Assembly: GCA_003220935.1 (NCBI GenBank)
Contig: QHTT01000066.1
Location: forward strand, 26,990-90,989
Length of the DNA stretch: 64,000 nt
Direction: 5' to 3'
DNA from: Gemmatimonadota bacterium
GTDB lineage: Bacteria; Gemmatimonadota; Gemmatimonadetes; Gemmatimonadales; GWC2-71-9
The notes beneath the pieces were generated by a model. The model ran no database searches. It saw only the letters and a program-made list of their open reading frames with translations, and was not told the DNA's origin. Position numbers and translations under genes: made by a program. Positions 27,171 through 34,998 of the stretch are shown piece after piece; within the stretch, counting starts at the first letter, position 1, and every line of letters starts with the position of its first letter.

Positions 27171-28111
27171 TGCCCCTCCCCCGTCAGCGCCGCGACGAGC
27201 GCCCGGATCGTCTCCGGCGCGTTGCCCTCGAGCCGGTTGTTGACGAGGATCAGCGCCTCGATCCGCCGCCGCATCGCCTCGGCGACCAGCCGCAGCAGGT
27301 CCTGGCGCAGCTCGGGCTGGGGATCTCGGATCCGGTCATAGGGCTCGAACAGCTGCACCGCGTCGGCGTACTTGCGTCCGGGCCGCAGCAGCGCCCGCGC
27401 CAGCGTGAAGCTCGCCGGGAACGTCCACGGCAGCTCGAGCTGCTCGCCGAGCGTAGGCATCTCGGTCCACGAGTTGAAGACGTGAGCGGCGCCGTGGCGC
27501 GCCAGCACCGCGCCGTGTGCGTCGGCGAGCAGCTCGCGGTTCCGTAATTCGACCGCGTAGCGGAAGTCGCGCGGCAGCTGCCGCAGGAAGCCGTCGAGGT
27601 TGTCGGCCCAGCGCGCAGGATCCGGGAGATCCTTGCCGCGCATCGCCTGGAACTCAAACACGAAGCAGCCTGCATGGTCGCGAAACGCGCGCTCGTACGG
27701 ACCCAGCACCGCGTCCTTAAAGAGGTCCGCGTTCAGGAAATCAGGATTCACTCGCTGATCGAGCCGCTTCGCGGTGATTCTGTCCCACACCTTGCTGACG
27801 CAGGGGAAACCCGGCGGTAAGGCCTTCGCGTACGCGGCGAGCACCGGCTCCTCCGGCGGCTCATAGTACGCGCTGTCGATCCCCACCGTCCGGAACAGCG
27901 GATAGCGGGCGTACTCCTCGAGCCGGCGCGCCGGCTGCGCGCCGCGATAGGTCCGATGGTACACGTCGCCCGCCCAGCCGTCGTAGGTCCAGGTCGAAGT
28001 GCCGAACTTGATGTTGGGAGGAACACGACGGCCGAGCTCGATGAGCTCCGCAACGGGCTCCGGTAGAGTGGCGACGTCGTCAAACAGGCTCGGTTGCCGG
28101 CGACTTGTCAT
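27167..28111 (-). CDS. DUF72 protein (first of tandem pair)
   Basis: A 314-residue DUF72 protein, clearly the sister of the next gene: IKFGTSTWTYDGW, GIDSAYYEPPEEP, FVFEFQAMRG, YAVELRNRELL, LVNNRLEGNAPETIRALVAA. It lacks about 10 residues that its paralog has after the ITAKR segment. I take the ATG at 28111; a TTG 9 bases earlier is also open. It diverges from imuB over a 106-bp AT-rich gap. Confidence 0.82.
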   Translation of the reverse strand: MTSRRQPSLFDDVATLPEPVAELIELGRRVPPNIKFGTSTWTYDGWAGDVYHRTYRGAQPARRLEEYARYPLFRTVGIDSAYYEPPEEPVLAAYAKALPPGFPCVSKVWDRITAKRLDQRVNPDFLNADLFKDAVLGPYERAFRDHAGCFVFEFQAMRGKDLPDPARWADNLDGFLRQLPRDFRYAVELRNRELLADAHGAVLARHGAAHVFNSWTEMPTLGEQLELPWTFPASFTLARALLRPGRKYADAVQLFEPYDRIRDPQPELRQDLLRLVAEAMRRRIEALILVNNRLEGNAPETIRALVAALTGEGQ

Positions 28112-28122
28112 AGAAGTCAAAA

Positions 28123-28186
28123 TATATCAATGAGTTATATCACTGGGAACCCTCCTTGCGGCCTGGTCGATCTTCGGGATATATTC
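28123..28186. promoter_or_regulatory. AT-rich divergent promoter region before imuB
   Basis: An unusually AT-rich patch in GC-rich DNA. It holds two direct copies of TATATCA (28123-28129 and 28136-28142). On the plus strand there is a plausible sigma-70 promoter, TTGCGG at 28156-28161, an 18-bp gap, then TATATT at 28180-28185, about 32 bases before the imuB ATG. The paired TATATCA boxes could be a damage-response operator, but no known LexA consensus matches. Confidence 0.4.
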
Positions 28187-28217
28187 GGGGCCCCTGACAG
28201 ATCATTGCAATCTCCAG

Positions 28218-29495
28218 ATGGCCCACCTGACGAGCACTACCGCTGCCTGCTGCTGGATCCCGCTCTTTGCCCTGCGCTGCGAGGAGGCACGGCGGCCCGA
28301 GCTCGCCTCCCAACCCGGCGCGTTGCTCGCGCCCGATACTGCCCGCCTGTTGTGGCAGGTCTCACCGCTCGCCCGTCGCGCCGGAGTGAAGCCGGGGATG
28401 ACGGTGAGCCAGGCGATCGGTCTCTGTCCGTCGCTGCGGTTGTGCGAGCCCGACCCAGTCTATTACGACGAGCAGTTCGCGCGGCTGCTTGCCGCGCTGA
28501 GCGAGGTGAGCCCGGTGGTCGAGCCGGCGGAGCTGGGGCTGGCCTACGTGGGGACCGACGGATTGGAAGGGCTGTACGGTGCGCCGGAAGGGATCGTCGA
28601 GGTGATCAAACGCGGAACGCGGAACGCGGAACGCGGAACAGAGGCTGGAAGATCGCTCGCCTGTTCCGCGTTCCCACTTCCGCGTTCCGCGTTCCGGGTG
28701 GGGTGGGGGAAGGGCAAGTTCGTCTCCTGGGTCGCCGCTACGCGCGCGCGACCGGGGGAAGCCGTGATCGTCCGCCCGGGGGAGGAGGCGCCGTTTCTCT
28801 CCGCCCAACCACTCGCCGTCCTCCCGCTCGATCCCGACACGCACCGCCGGCTGCGCCAGCTCGGGCTCAAGACTCTCGGCCGGCTCGCCGCGTTGCCGGA
28901 GGAAGCGGTCGTCTCGCAGTTCGGCGGTGCCGGCCGCAGGCTGTGGCAGCTCGCAGCGGGGGTGGCAGTCGAGCAGGTCGTGGGCCGTGAGACGCCCGAG
29001 CCGATCGTCGCCGCGATCACGTTCTTCACTCCGGTCGCCGAGCGCGAGCTGCTCGCGCGCGCGCTGAACCAGCTGCTCGAGCGCGCGCTCAAGCATCCGC
29101 GTCGCATCGGCTGGCGGGTGCAGGTGGCGCGCGTGCGGGCCGAGCTCGAGCACGGCGAGTCGTGGCTGGTCGAAGCGACTCTCAAAGATCCGTCTGCCGA
29201 CCGGGATCGCATCGCTGCGCCGCTCCGGACCCGGCTCGAGCAGGCACCACCCACGGGGGCGGTGGAGCGGCTCGCCGTCGAATTCACCGCGTTCGCGCCG
29301 GGCGCCGCCGATCTGCAGCTCTTCGCACGCGACGCGAGCGCCGCCGCGCGTGCCGGCCGGCGTCGCGCGCTCCGCAGCGCGGTCCAGGAGATCAAGCTCC
29401 GGCTCAAACGCTCGCTGCTCTATCACGTCATCGAGGTGCAGCCATGGTCGCGGCTCCCAGAGCGGCGGTATGCGTTGATCGATTATGAACCGTGA
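28218..29495 (+). CDS. imuB: ImuB, Y-family polymerase-like mutasome protein
   Basis: A 425-residue Y-family DNA polymerase-like protein. Helpful landmarks are SPLARRAGVKPGMTVSQAIG, YVGTDGLEGLYGA (the palm, where ImuB lacks the polymerase's full acidic set) and LGRLAALPEEAVVSQFGGAG (the little-finger HhH region). ImuB does not copy DNA; it docks DnaE2 to the sliding clamp during damage-induced mutagenesis. Residues of about 131-159 (RGTRNAERGTEAG to PLPRSAF) come from an inserted GGAACGC repeat element that keeps the frame. The DUF6504 gene and dnaE2 follow, giving an imuB-dnaE2 cassette with no imuA in view. Confidence 0.85.
   Translation: MAHLTSTTAACCWIPLFALRCEEARRPELASQPGALLAPDTARLLWQVSPLARRAGVKPGMTVSQAIGLCPSLRLCEPDPVYYDEQFARLLAALSEVSPVVEPAELGLAYVGTDGLEGLYGAPEGIVEVIKRGTRNAERGTEAGRSLACSAFPLPRSAFRVGWGKGKFVSWVAATRARPGEAVIVRPGEEAPFLSAQPLAVLPLDPDTHRRLRQLGLKTLGRLAALPEEAVVSQFGGAGRRLWQLAAGVAVEQVVGRETPEPIVAAITFFTPVAERELLARALNQLLERALKHPRRIGWRVQVARVRAELEHGESWLVEATLKDPSADRDRIAAPLRTRLEQAPPTGAVERLAVEFTAFAPGAADLQLFARDASAAARAGRRRALRSAVQEIKLRLKRSLLYHVIEVQPWSRLPERRYALIDYEP
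28611..28696. repeat. GGAACGC inverted element inside imuB
   Basis: The left arm has about four 7-bp units (CGCGGAA type, 28611-28640). The right arm (28661-28696) has the reverse complement units (GTTCCGC). About 20 bases lie between. The whole keeps the reading frame, so it adds a peptide instead of breaking the gene. Related elements lie at 29501-29849, 33078-33155 and 38785-38822. Confidence 0.85.
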
Positions 29496-29793
29496 TCAAA
29501 CACGGAACGCGGAAGGCGGAACGCGGAACAGAGCGGACAGACTTCGGGCCCTGAATGCGCCTCATCGAGTGACAGTAGAGCTCGACGCAAACGGACAGCC
29601 TGTCGGGATGCGGGATGCGGGATGCGAGATGCGTCGGGCCGTTGAGGCCGTCGGCGAAGTCTGGCGCATCGACGATGAATGGTGGCGACAGCCGATCTCG
29701 CGTAGATGCGTCGAAGTGGTTTTTGAAGGTGGTGGAAGAGCTGTGCTGTTCGAAAATCTGATCACCGGGGAGTGGTGGATGCAGAAACCCTAA
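29485..29793 (+). CDS. DUF6504-like small protein of the mutagenesis cassette
   Basis: A 102-residue protein. The conserved part is the C-terminal half: VGEVWRIDDEWWRQPISRR and VEVVFEGGGRAVLFENLITG, the pattern of the small DUF6504 proteins that often sit between imuB and dnaE2. The first 20 residues ([13 protein letters not shown]) come from the left arm of a repeat element, and MRDAGCEMR from a second 7-bp unit (GGGATGC), so the true protein may be shorter. Its ATG overlaps the imuB stop by 11 bases. Function unknown, but tied to the mutasome by position. Confidence 0.65.
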   Translation: MNRDQTRNAEGGTRNRADRLRALNAPHRVTVELDANGQPVGMRDAGCEMRRAVEAVGEVWRIDDEWWRQPISRRCVEVVFEGGGRAVLFENLITGEWWMQKP

Positions 29794-29849
29794 GCACGAG
29801 GAATGGCGGACCGTCTTGCTGTTCCGCGTTCCGACTTCCGCGTTCCGAC
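29501..29849. repeat. GGAACGC arms bracketing the DUF6504 gene
   Basis: A left arm at 29501-29530 (CGGAACG units) and a right arm at 29819-29849 (CGTTCCG units) are reverse complements of one another. They lie nearly 290 bases apart with the DUF6504 coding region between. The inner junctions (GGAACAGA on the left, CTTGCTGTTCC on the right) match those of the shorter elements. Confidence 0.75.
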
Positions 29850-29854
29850 TTTCT

Positions 29855-32800
29855 ATGTACACCGAGCTCCACTGCCACTCCGCCTTCTCGTTTCTCGACG
29901 GAGCTTCTCTGCCCGAGCAGCTCGCGCTCACGGCGTCGCAGCTCGGTTACACCGGGGTAGCGCTCACCGACCACAACGGCCTCTACGGCTCGATGGCGTT
30001 CGCGCACGAAGCGAAGCAGCTCGGCCTCCAGGCGATCACCGGCGCCGAGGTGACGCTGCTCGACGGTGCTCACGTGACGCTGCTCGCCGAGACGCCCGAG
30101 GGGTACGCGAACCTGTGCCGGTTGACTACCGCAGCGCATCTGGGCCGCGCCGACCGGCGCGATCCGCGGCTCGACTTCGCCTCGCTCGAGGCGCGGCACG
30201 AAGGGCTGATCGTCCTCTCCGGCTGCCGCAGCGGCCTGCTACCTAGCGTGCTGCAGCACGAGGGACCCACGGCGGCTCGGGCGTTCGTCGAGCGGTGCCT
30301 CGCGGTGTTCGGGAGGGAGAACTTCTTCGTTGAGCTACAACGGAACTACGTGCGGGGCGATCGTGCACTCACCCGAGCCCTGATCGACATAGCACGCGAC
30401 GTACAACTTAGCGTCGTAGCGACGGGCAACGTGCATTACCACGCCCGCGCCCGTCACCGATTGCACGACGTGCTCACGGCGATCCGCCACCGCACCACGC
30501 TCGACGGCTCGCACAACGTGCGGCGTCCCAACAGCGAGTTCTCCCTGCGGCCACCCGAGGACGTCGCCGCGCTGTTTGGTGACTGTCCGGATGCTGTCGC
30601 GAATACGCTTGCCATCGCCGAGCGCTGCCGGGCGTTCGACCTCACGCGGGATCTGGGCTACGGGTTCCCGGACTTCCGCGGGGCCGCTCGCGCGCCCGCC
30701 CCGCTGGCGCTCGCCGAGCTGTGCCGCGCCCGGCTCGTCGAGCGCTATCCGGAGGGCTCCGAGTACCGAGCCGAGGCCGAGCGACGGCTCGCGGAAGAGC
30801 TGACACTAATCGAACACCATCGACTCAGTGGGTTTTTCTTGGTCTATCATGACCTGTTCGACTTGGCTCGCGAGGTGGCGGCGGACGTGCGCCGGGGCAG
30901 CCGGCGGGCCCAAGGGAACCTGCTCCCCGGTCGCGGGCGCGGCTCGTCGGTGTCGTCCATCGTGTGCTACCTGCTCGGCCTGTCGCACATCGATCCGATC
31001 GCCAACCGGCTCTTCCTGGGCCGGTTCCTGAACGAGAGCCTCGCCTCGGTGCCCGACATCGACCTCGATTTCCCGCGTGAGATCCGCGAGGAGCTGATCC
31101 GCCGGGTCTACAAACGGTACGGCGACGAGCACGTCGGGCTCGTCTGCTCGTTCCCCACCTACCGGCTCCGCTCCGCCGTGCGCGAGATCGGCAAGGCGCT
31201 GGATCTGCCGCAGGGCGAGATCGAGCAGGTCGCCAAACTGGCGGACCGGCGGTCGGGCGGTCTGGCGGACGAGTTGGACCAGCTTCCGGGCTTCAAGGGA
31301 CGGAAGCACGCTCCGCTGTGGAAGGAGCTGTGCGAGCTGGCCGAGGAGATCGCAGGGCTCCCGCGCCACGTGTCGCAGCACGTCGGCGGGATGATCATCT
31401 CCAGCCGGCCGCTCGTCGAGGTCGTGCCGCTCGAGCGCGCCGCGATGGAGGACCGGGTGGTGTGCCAGTGGGACAAGGACTCCTGCGACGACGCGCGCTT
31501 CGTCAAGATCGACTTCCTGGCGCTCGGTATGCTGTCGCTCGTCGAGGAGTGCGTCGAGCTGATCGCGGCGCGCGCAGGGAAGACGCCCGACCTCTCCCGC
31601 ATCGACTTCGCCGACGCCGCGGTCTACGACCGCATCTGCCGCGGCGACACCGTGGGGCTGTTCCAGATCGAGAGCCGGGCGCAAATCCAGATGCTGCGCC
31701 GCACCCGGCCGCGCAATCTCGAGGATCTCGCGGTCGAAGTCGCGATCGTGCGACCCGGGCCGATCGTAGGCGGCGCGGTGAACCCGTACGTGCGGCGGCG
31801 CGAGGAGCAGCGCCGCGCCGCAGCCAGGGGACGTCGCTACCGGCCGCCGATGGACCACCCGCTCCTGCAGGAAGTCCTCGCGGAGACTTTGGGGGTGATC
31901 CTCTACCAGGACCAGGTGCTGCAGGTGTGCCAGGCGCTCGCGGGGTTCACGCCGGGGCAGGCGGAAGCATTGCGGCGCGCGATGAGCCGCCGGCGGAGCC
32001 GCGAGCTGATGGCGGAGTTCTGGGACGAGTTCCGGGTCGGCGCGGCGGGCCGCGGCGTCTCGGAGGCACTGGCGCAGCGCGTCTTCACCCAGGTGATCGC
32101 ATTCTCCGAGTTCGGCTTTCCCAAGTCGCACGCGGCGGCGTTCGGGTTGCTCGCGTATCAATCGGCGTGGCTCAGGCATTACCACCCCGCCGAGTATTAC
32201 TGCGCGCTTTTCAACAACCAACCGATGGGATTCTACTCGCTCGACGCCCTGGGGCGGGACGCCAAGCGGAACGGGATCGAGATCCGGCTGCCGGACGTGA
32301 ACGTGAGTGACGTGTGGTGTACGGTTGAAGGCCGGGGAAGAGGCCGGTGGAAGGCCGGGGAAGGGGGACAAGAAGCGGGTGGCGTGCGGGTGGGGCTCGG
32401 GTTCATCCGCGATTGGAGCGAGGACACGGCCACCGCCGTCGTGACGGAGCGCACGCGCCGCGGCCCGTTCCGGAGCGTCGGCGACATGGTGCGGCGCGCG
32501 CCTCCCAAGCTCAAGCGCACCGCCATCGAGCACCTGGTGTGGGTGGGCGGGTGCGACGGCTTCGGGCTCACGCGCCGCGAGCTGCTGTGGCAGGTGGGGC
32601 TGTGGCTCCCGCCCGAGGCGGAGCGCGGCGGCGATGCGCGCGGCCGGCGCCAGCTCGAGCTGGCGCTCGACCACCCGTACGAGCGCTTGCGCTTCGGCGG
32701 CCTCGCGGCGGACGAGCGGCTGCTCGCCGAATACGCGGTGCTGGGGTTCGCGGCGAGCGGCCACCCGCTCGAACTGCTGCGCGACGTGCTGCCGCCCGGA

Positions 32801-33208
32801 GTGGTGCAGAGCGACGCGCTCCCCCGGCTCGAGCACGGGGCGTGGGTGGAGGTCGCGGGACTGGTTGTCGCGCGCCAGCGCCCCGAGACCGCGAAAGGAT
32901 TCATCTTTGTGCTGCTCGAGGACGAAGCGGGCATGGTGAACGTGATCGTGCGGCCCGACGTGTACCAGGAGCACCGCACAGCGATCCGCGGCGAGCCGCT
33001 CCTGTGGGTGCGTGGCAAGCTCGCCAAGGACGACGGGACGGTGAACGTGATCGCGGAGGAGGCGCGCGGTCTCAAAGTCGGAACGCGGAACGCGGAACGC
33101 GGAACAGAAGGCGGGGACGACGGTTCCGCGTTCCGACTTCCGCGTTCCGCGTTCGCTTTTCTCAAGTCCATGCGCCGCGTGGCGCCGGAGTCGAAAGACT
33201 GGGGGTGA
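29855..33208 (+). CDS. dnaE2: DnaE2, error-prone DNA polymerase III alpha subunit
   Basis: An 1117-residue C-family polymerase. The N-terminal PHP domain begins MYTELHCHSAFSFLDGAS (metal-binding His residues). The catalytic palm includes VPDIDLDFPREIREEL (two of the three Asp) and the finger region SRRRSRELMAEF. The OB-fold near the C-terminus has VVARQRPETAKGFIFVLLED. The closing SMRRVAPESKDWG is typical of DnaE2, which makes damage-induced mutations with ImuB. I reject the upstream ATG at 29816 because those residues are repeat-derived. Two insertions keep the frame: a Gly/Arg-rich stretch (about residues 823-842) and a GGAACGC element (about 1075-1100). Confidence 0.92.
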   Translation: MYTELHCHSAFSFLDGASLPEQLALTASQLGYTGVALTDHNGLYGSMAFAHEAKQLGLQAITGAEVTLLDGAHVTLLAETPEGYANLCRLTTAAHLGRADRRDPRLDFASLEARHEGLIVLSGCRSGLLPSVLQHEGPTAARAFVERCLAVFGRENFFVELQRNYVRGDRALTRALIDIARDVQLSVVATGNVHYHARARHRLHDVLTAIRHRTTLDGSHNVRRPNSEFSLRPPEDVAALFGDCPDAVANTLAIAERCRAFDLTRDLGYGFPDFRGAARAPAPLALAELCRARLVERYPEGSEYRAEAERRLAEELTLIEHHRLSGFFLVYHDLFDLAREVAADVRRGSRRAQGNLLPGRGRGSSVSSIVCYLLGLSHIDPIANRLFLGRFLNESLASVPDIDLDFPREIREELIRRVYKRYGDEHVGLVCSFPTYRLRSAVREIGKALDLPQGEIEQVAKLADRRSGGLADELDQLPGFKGRKHAPLWKELCELAEEIAGLPRHVSQHVGGMIISSRPLVEVVPLERAAMEDRVVCQWDKDSCDDARFVKIDFLALGMLSLVEECVELIAARAGKTPDLSRIDFADAAVYDRICRGDTVGLFQIESRAQIQMLRRTRPRNLEDLAVEVAIVRPGPIVGGAVNPYVRRREEQRRAAARGRRYRPPMDHPLLQEVLAETLGVILYQDQVLQVCQALAGFTPGQAEALRRAMSRRRSRELMAEFWDEFRVGAAGRGVSEALAQRVFTQVIAFSEFGFPKSHAAAFGLLAYQSAWLRHYHPAEYYCALFNNQPMGFYSLDALGRDAKRNGIEIRLPDVNVSDVWCTVEGRGRGRWKAGEGGQEAGGVRVGLGFIRDWSEDTATAVVTERTRRGPFRSVGDMVRRAPPKLKRTAIEHLVWVGGCDGFGLTRRELLWQVGLWLPPEAERGGDARGRRQLELALDHPYERLRFGGLAADERLLAEYAVLGFAASGHPLELLRDVLPPGVVQSDALPRLEHGAWVEVAGLVVARQRPETAKGFIFVLLEDEAGMVNVIVRPDVYQEHRTAIRGEPLLWVRGKLAKDDGTVNVIAEEARGLKVGTRNAERGTEGGDDGSAFRLPRSAFAFLKSMRRVAPESKDWG
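32325..32380. repeat. Purine-rich GGCCGGGGAA-type repeat inside dnaE2
   Basis: Imperfect copies of AAGGCCGGGGAAG and AAGGCCGGTGG, ending in GGGGGAC, inserted in frame and encoding GRGRWKAGEGGQEAGG. A related C-rich array (TTCCCCC units) lies in the Lhr gene at 39486-39515. Confidence 0.65.
33078..33155. repeat. GGAACGC inverted element near the dnaE2 3' end
   Basis: Left arm 33079-33107 of four CGGAACG-type units ending in GGAACAGA; right arm 33121-33155 of CGTTCCG-type units. It is in frame with dnaE2 and encodes RNAERGTEGG and FRLPRSAFAF, nearly the same peptide as the element in imuB. Confidence 0.85.
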
Positions 33209-33267
33209 GAGTGGCGCAATACACCGGGAATCGCAAACGTGTAGCAAGCCCCATTGCAGAGGTCCGG

Positions 33268-34998
33268 ATGCCTCCCTCCAAACCCGGCGACTCCGCCAAG
33301 GATCTGCTGAAGGCCCTGGCCGAGCTGCGCGATGCAGCGCACCAGCTCCAGGACACTACGAGGTCCATCGAGGACAACGCGCGCCGCCTCGTCCAGAGCG
33401 TCCGTACGAGAACGGACCACCGTGCGGAGTTCGCGCCCGTGCGGGCCGCCGACTTCACGGGCCTCGACCTCGACTTCTACGCCCGCACGGAGCGCGAGCT
33501 CGCCGCGGCCGGCGTGCGGGTACTGGGTGACTACGAGGACGCGGCGTTCAACCGCCGCTCGCCCAACAAGCGAAGCTTCTATCGACTCGGCTTGAGCGAC
33601 GACGGTACGGTGGCGGCGAGCTGGTTCGTCTACCCGGCCCCACAGCCGATACGCTGTCTCGTACTCCACTCCTGGTGCGGGGACGGGCGCGTGTTCGTGA
33701 CGATGCGCGGAGGATCGGAATCGCACATCCCGCCGCCGCCCTGGCTTCACACCCGGCGACTCGCGGCCGAAACCCGTACTGCGGATGCCGTACGCTCGCA
33801 CCGCGAGCGCGTCGCGGCCGCGGCGGGCGCGCCCCGCTCGCTCGCCGGTGGCGACGAACTGCTGGCCGCGCGCACGGCCGAGGAAGCAATGATCGCCGAG
33901 TTCCGCAGCGCGCAGGGCCTCGAGCTGTTCGAGCCGATGTTGCGTAAGATGCTGGGTGACAAGTTCGAGAAGCGCGGCCGGCCCCTACTGGACGCAATCC
34001 GGCGACACCCCGAGTGGTGGACCGGGGAGCGGCCGGCGCCGTCCGGCGGCGGGCCCGACACGCGGCCCGATGGGTCGCCCATTGGTATGTTCCTGCGCTC
34101 GCGCGAGCGCGACGGCGACCGGGCGCACCTCACGACGTTCGGGCTGACGCTGCACGGCCTGCCCGAGCTGCAGATGAAGCGCGTGGCCGCGAACCATTGC
34201 CGCGCGGCTCGGTTCTTGATGGACACCGTCGCCCGCAAGCTCCTGGCGCACGTCGCCCAGCTCGCCCCGAGCGACGAACCCCTGGAGCGACGGATCTCCG
34301 ACGTCGAGTTCCCGCTCAGCCGCGCCGACGTTTCACCGCGCGGGAGGTTCGTAATGCCCGGAGGCTATCCGGAGACCGACGAACAGGGTCCGGTGCGAGT
34401 GCGCCTGGTCCTCGAGGGCTTCACGCGAGGGAGCGACCGGAAGCGAGGCATGCTCTCCGGCCTGCTCACGGCCTTTCGCTCCGATCCCGAGCTGCTCCAT
34501 GTTACCCCGCCACGCGATCACGCCGGTACGAACGACGCATGGCTCCGCGAGTCCTGCCGTCGCCTCGGCCACGATGCACCCCCACCCCGGCGGCTCGACG
34601 AGCTCGAGACACAGATGCAGGTCGCCAGCCGGAAGGCCCGAGAGACGCTGGCCGAGTGGCGCGAGCGCTTCCGCAGCGGGCTTCCCCCAGATCAGGCGCT
34701 CGCCATCAAGGTGGGGCTCGCGACGACGGCGGGCCGCCGCGAGTTCGTGTGGGTGAGGGTCACGGACTGGCTCCAGGATGGGACGATCGTCGGGACGCTC
34801 GAGAGCAAGCCACGCGACTGCCCCGGTTACGAATGCGGTCGGGAGATGCGGATCGCCGAAGCGGAGGTATTCGATCGCGCGTTCTACGAGCGGGCCCATG
34901 GCATGGTCGAGCACGCTCCGACGGACATCGTGGCCGCAGAGTTCGGCATCGACCTGCAGGCGGGTGGCACTTTGGCCTTTCTCGGAGGATCCCCATGA
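33268..34998 (+). CDS. Unknown protein with DUF2314-like C-terminus (paralog 1)
   Basis: A 576-residue soluble protein. An N-terminal coiled-coil stretch (LLKALAELRDAAHQLQDTTR) is followed by a domain of about 200 residues (TDHRAEFAPVRAADFTGLDL to RHPEWWT) that is shared with the next gene. The C-terminal 90 residues (GRREFVWVRVTDWLQDGTIV, GTLESKPRDCPGYECG) resemble DUF2314. The ATG at 33268 has AGAGG upstream; the open frame further up is the end of dnaE2. No signal peptide or catalytic motif is recognised. It overlaps the next gene by 4 bases (ATGA). The pair may be a two-part system of unknown purpose. Confidence 0.7.
   Translation: MPPSKPGDSAKDLLKALAELRDAAHQLQDTTRSIEDNARRLVQSVRTRTDHRAEFAPVRAADFTGLDLDFYARTERELAAAGVRVLGDYEDAAFNRRSPNKRSFYRLGLSDDGTVAASWFVYPAPQPIRCLVLHSWCGDGRVFVTMRGGSESHIPPPPWLHTRRLAAETRTADAVRSHRERVAAAAGAPRSLAGGDELLAARTAEEAMIAEFRSAQGLELFEPMLRKMLGDKFEKRGRPLLDAIRRHPEWWTGERPAPSGGGPDTRPDGSPIGMFLRSRERDGDRAHLTTFGLTLHGLPELQMKRVAANHCRAARFLMDTVARKLLAHVAQLAPSDEPLERRISDVEFPLSRADVSPRGRFVMPGGYPETDEQGPVRVRLVLEGFTRGSDRKRGMLSGLLTAFRSDPELLHVTPPRDHAGTNDAWLRESCRRLGHDAPPPRRLDELETQMQVASRKARETLAEWRERFRSGLPPDQALAIKVGLATTAGRREFVWVRVTDWLQDGTIVGTLESKPRDCPGYECGREMRIAEAEVFDRAFYERAHGMVEHAPTDIVAAEFGIDLQAGGTLAFLGGSP

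Noticed and set aside
28611-28696. GGAACGC arrays as a CRISPR
   Set aside because: Units are only 7 bp with no spacers between them, and no cas genes are near.
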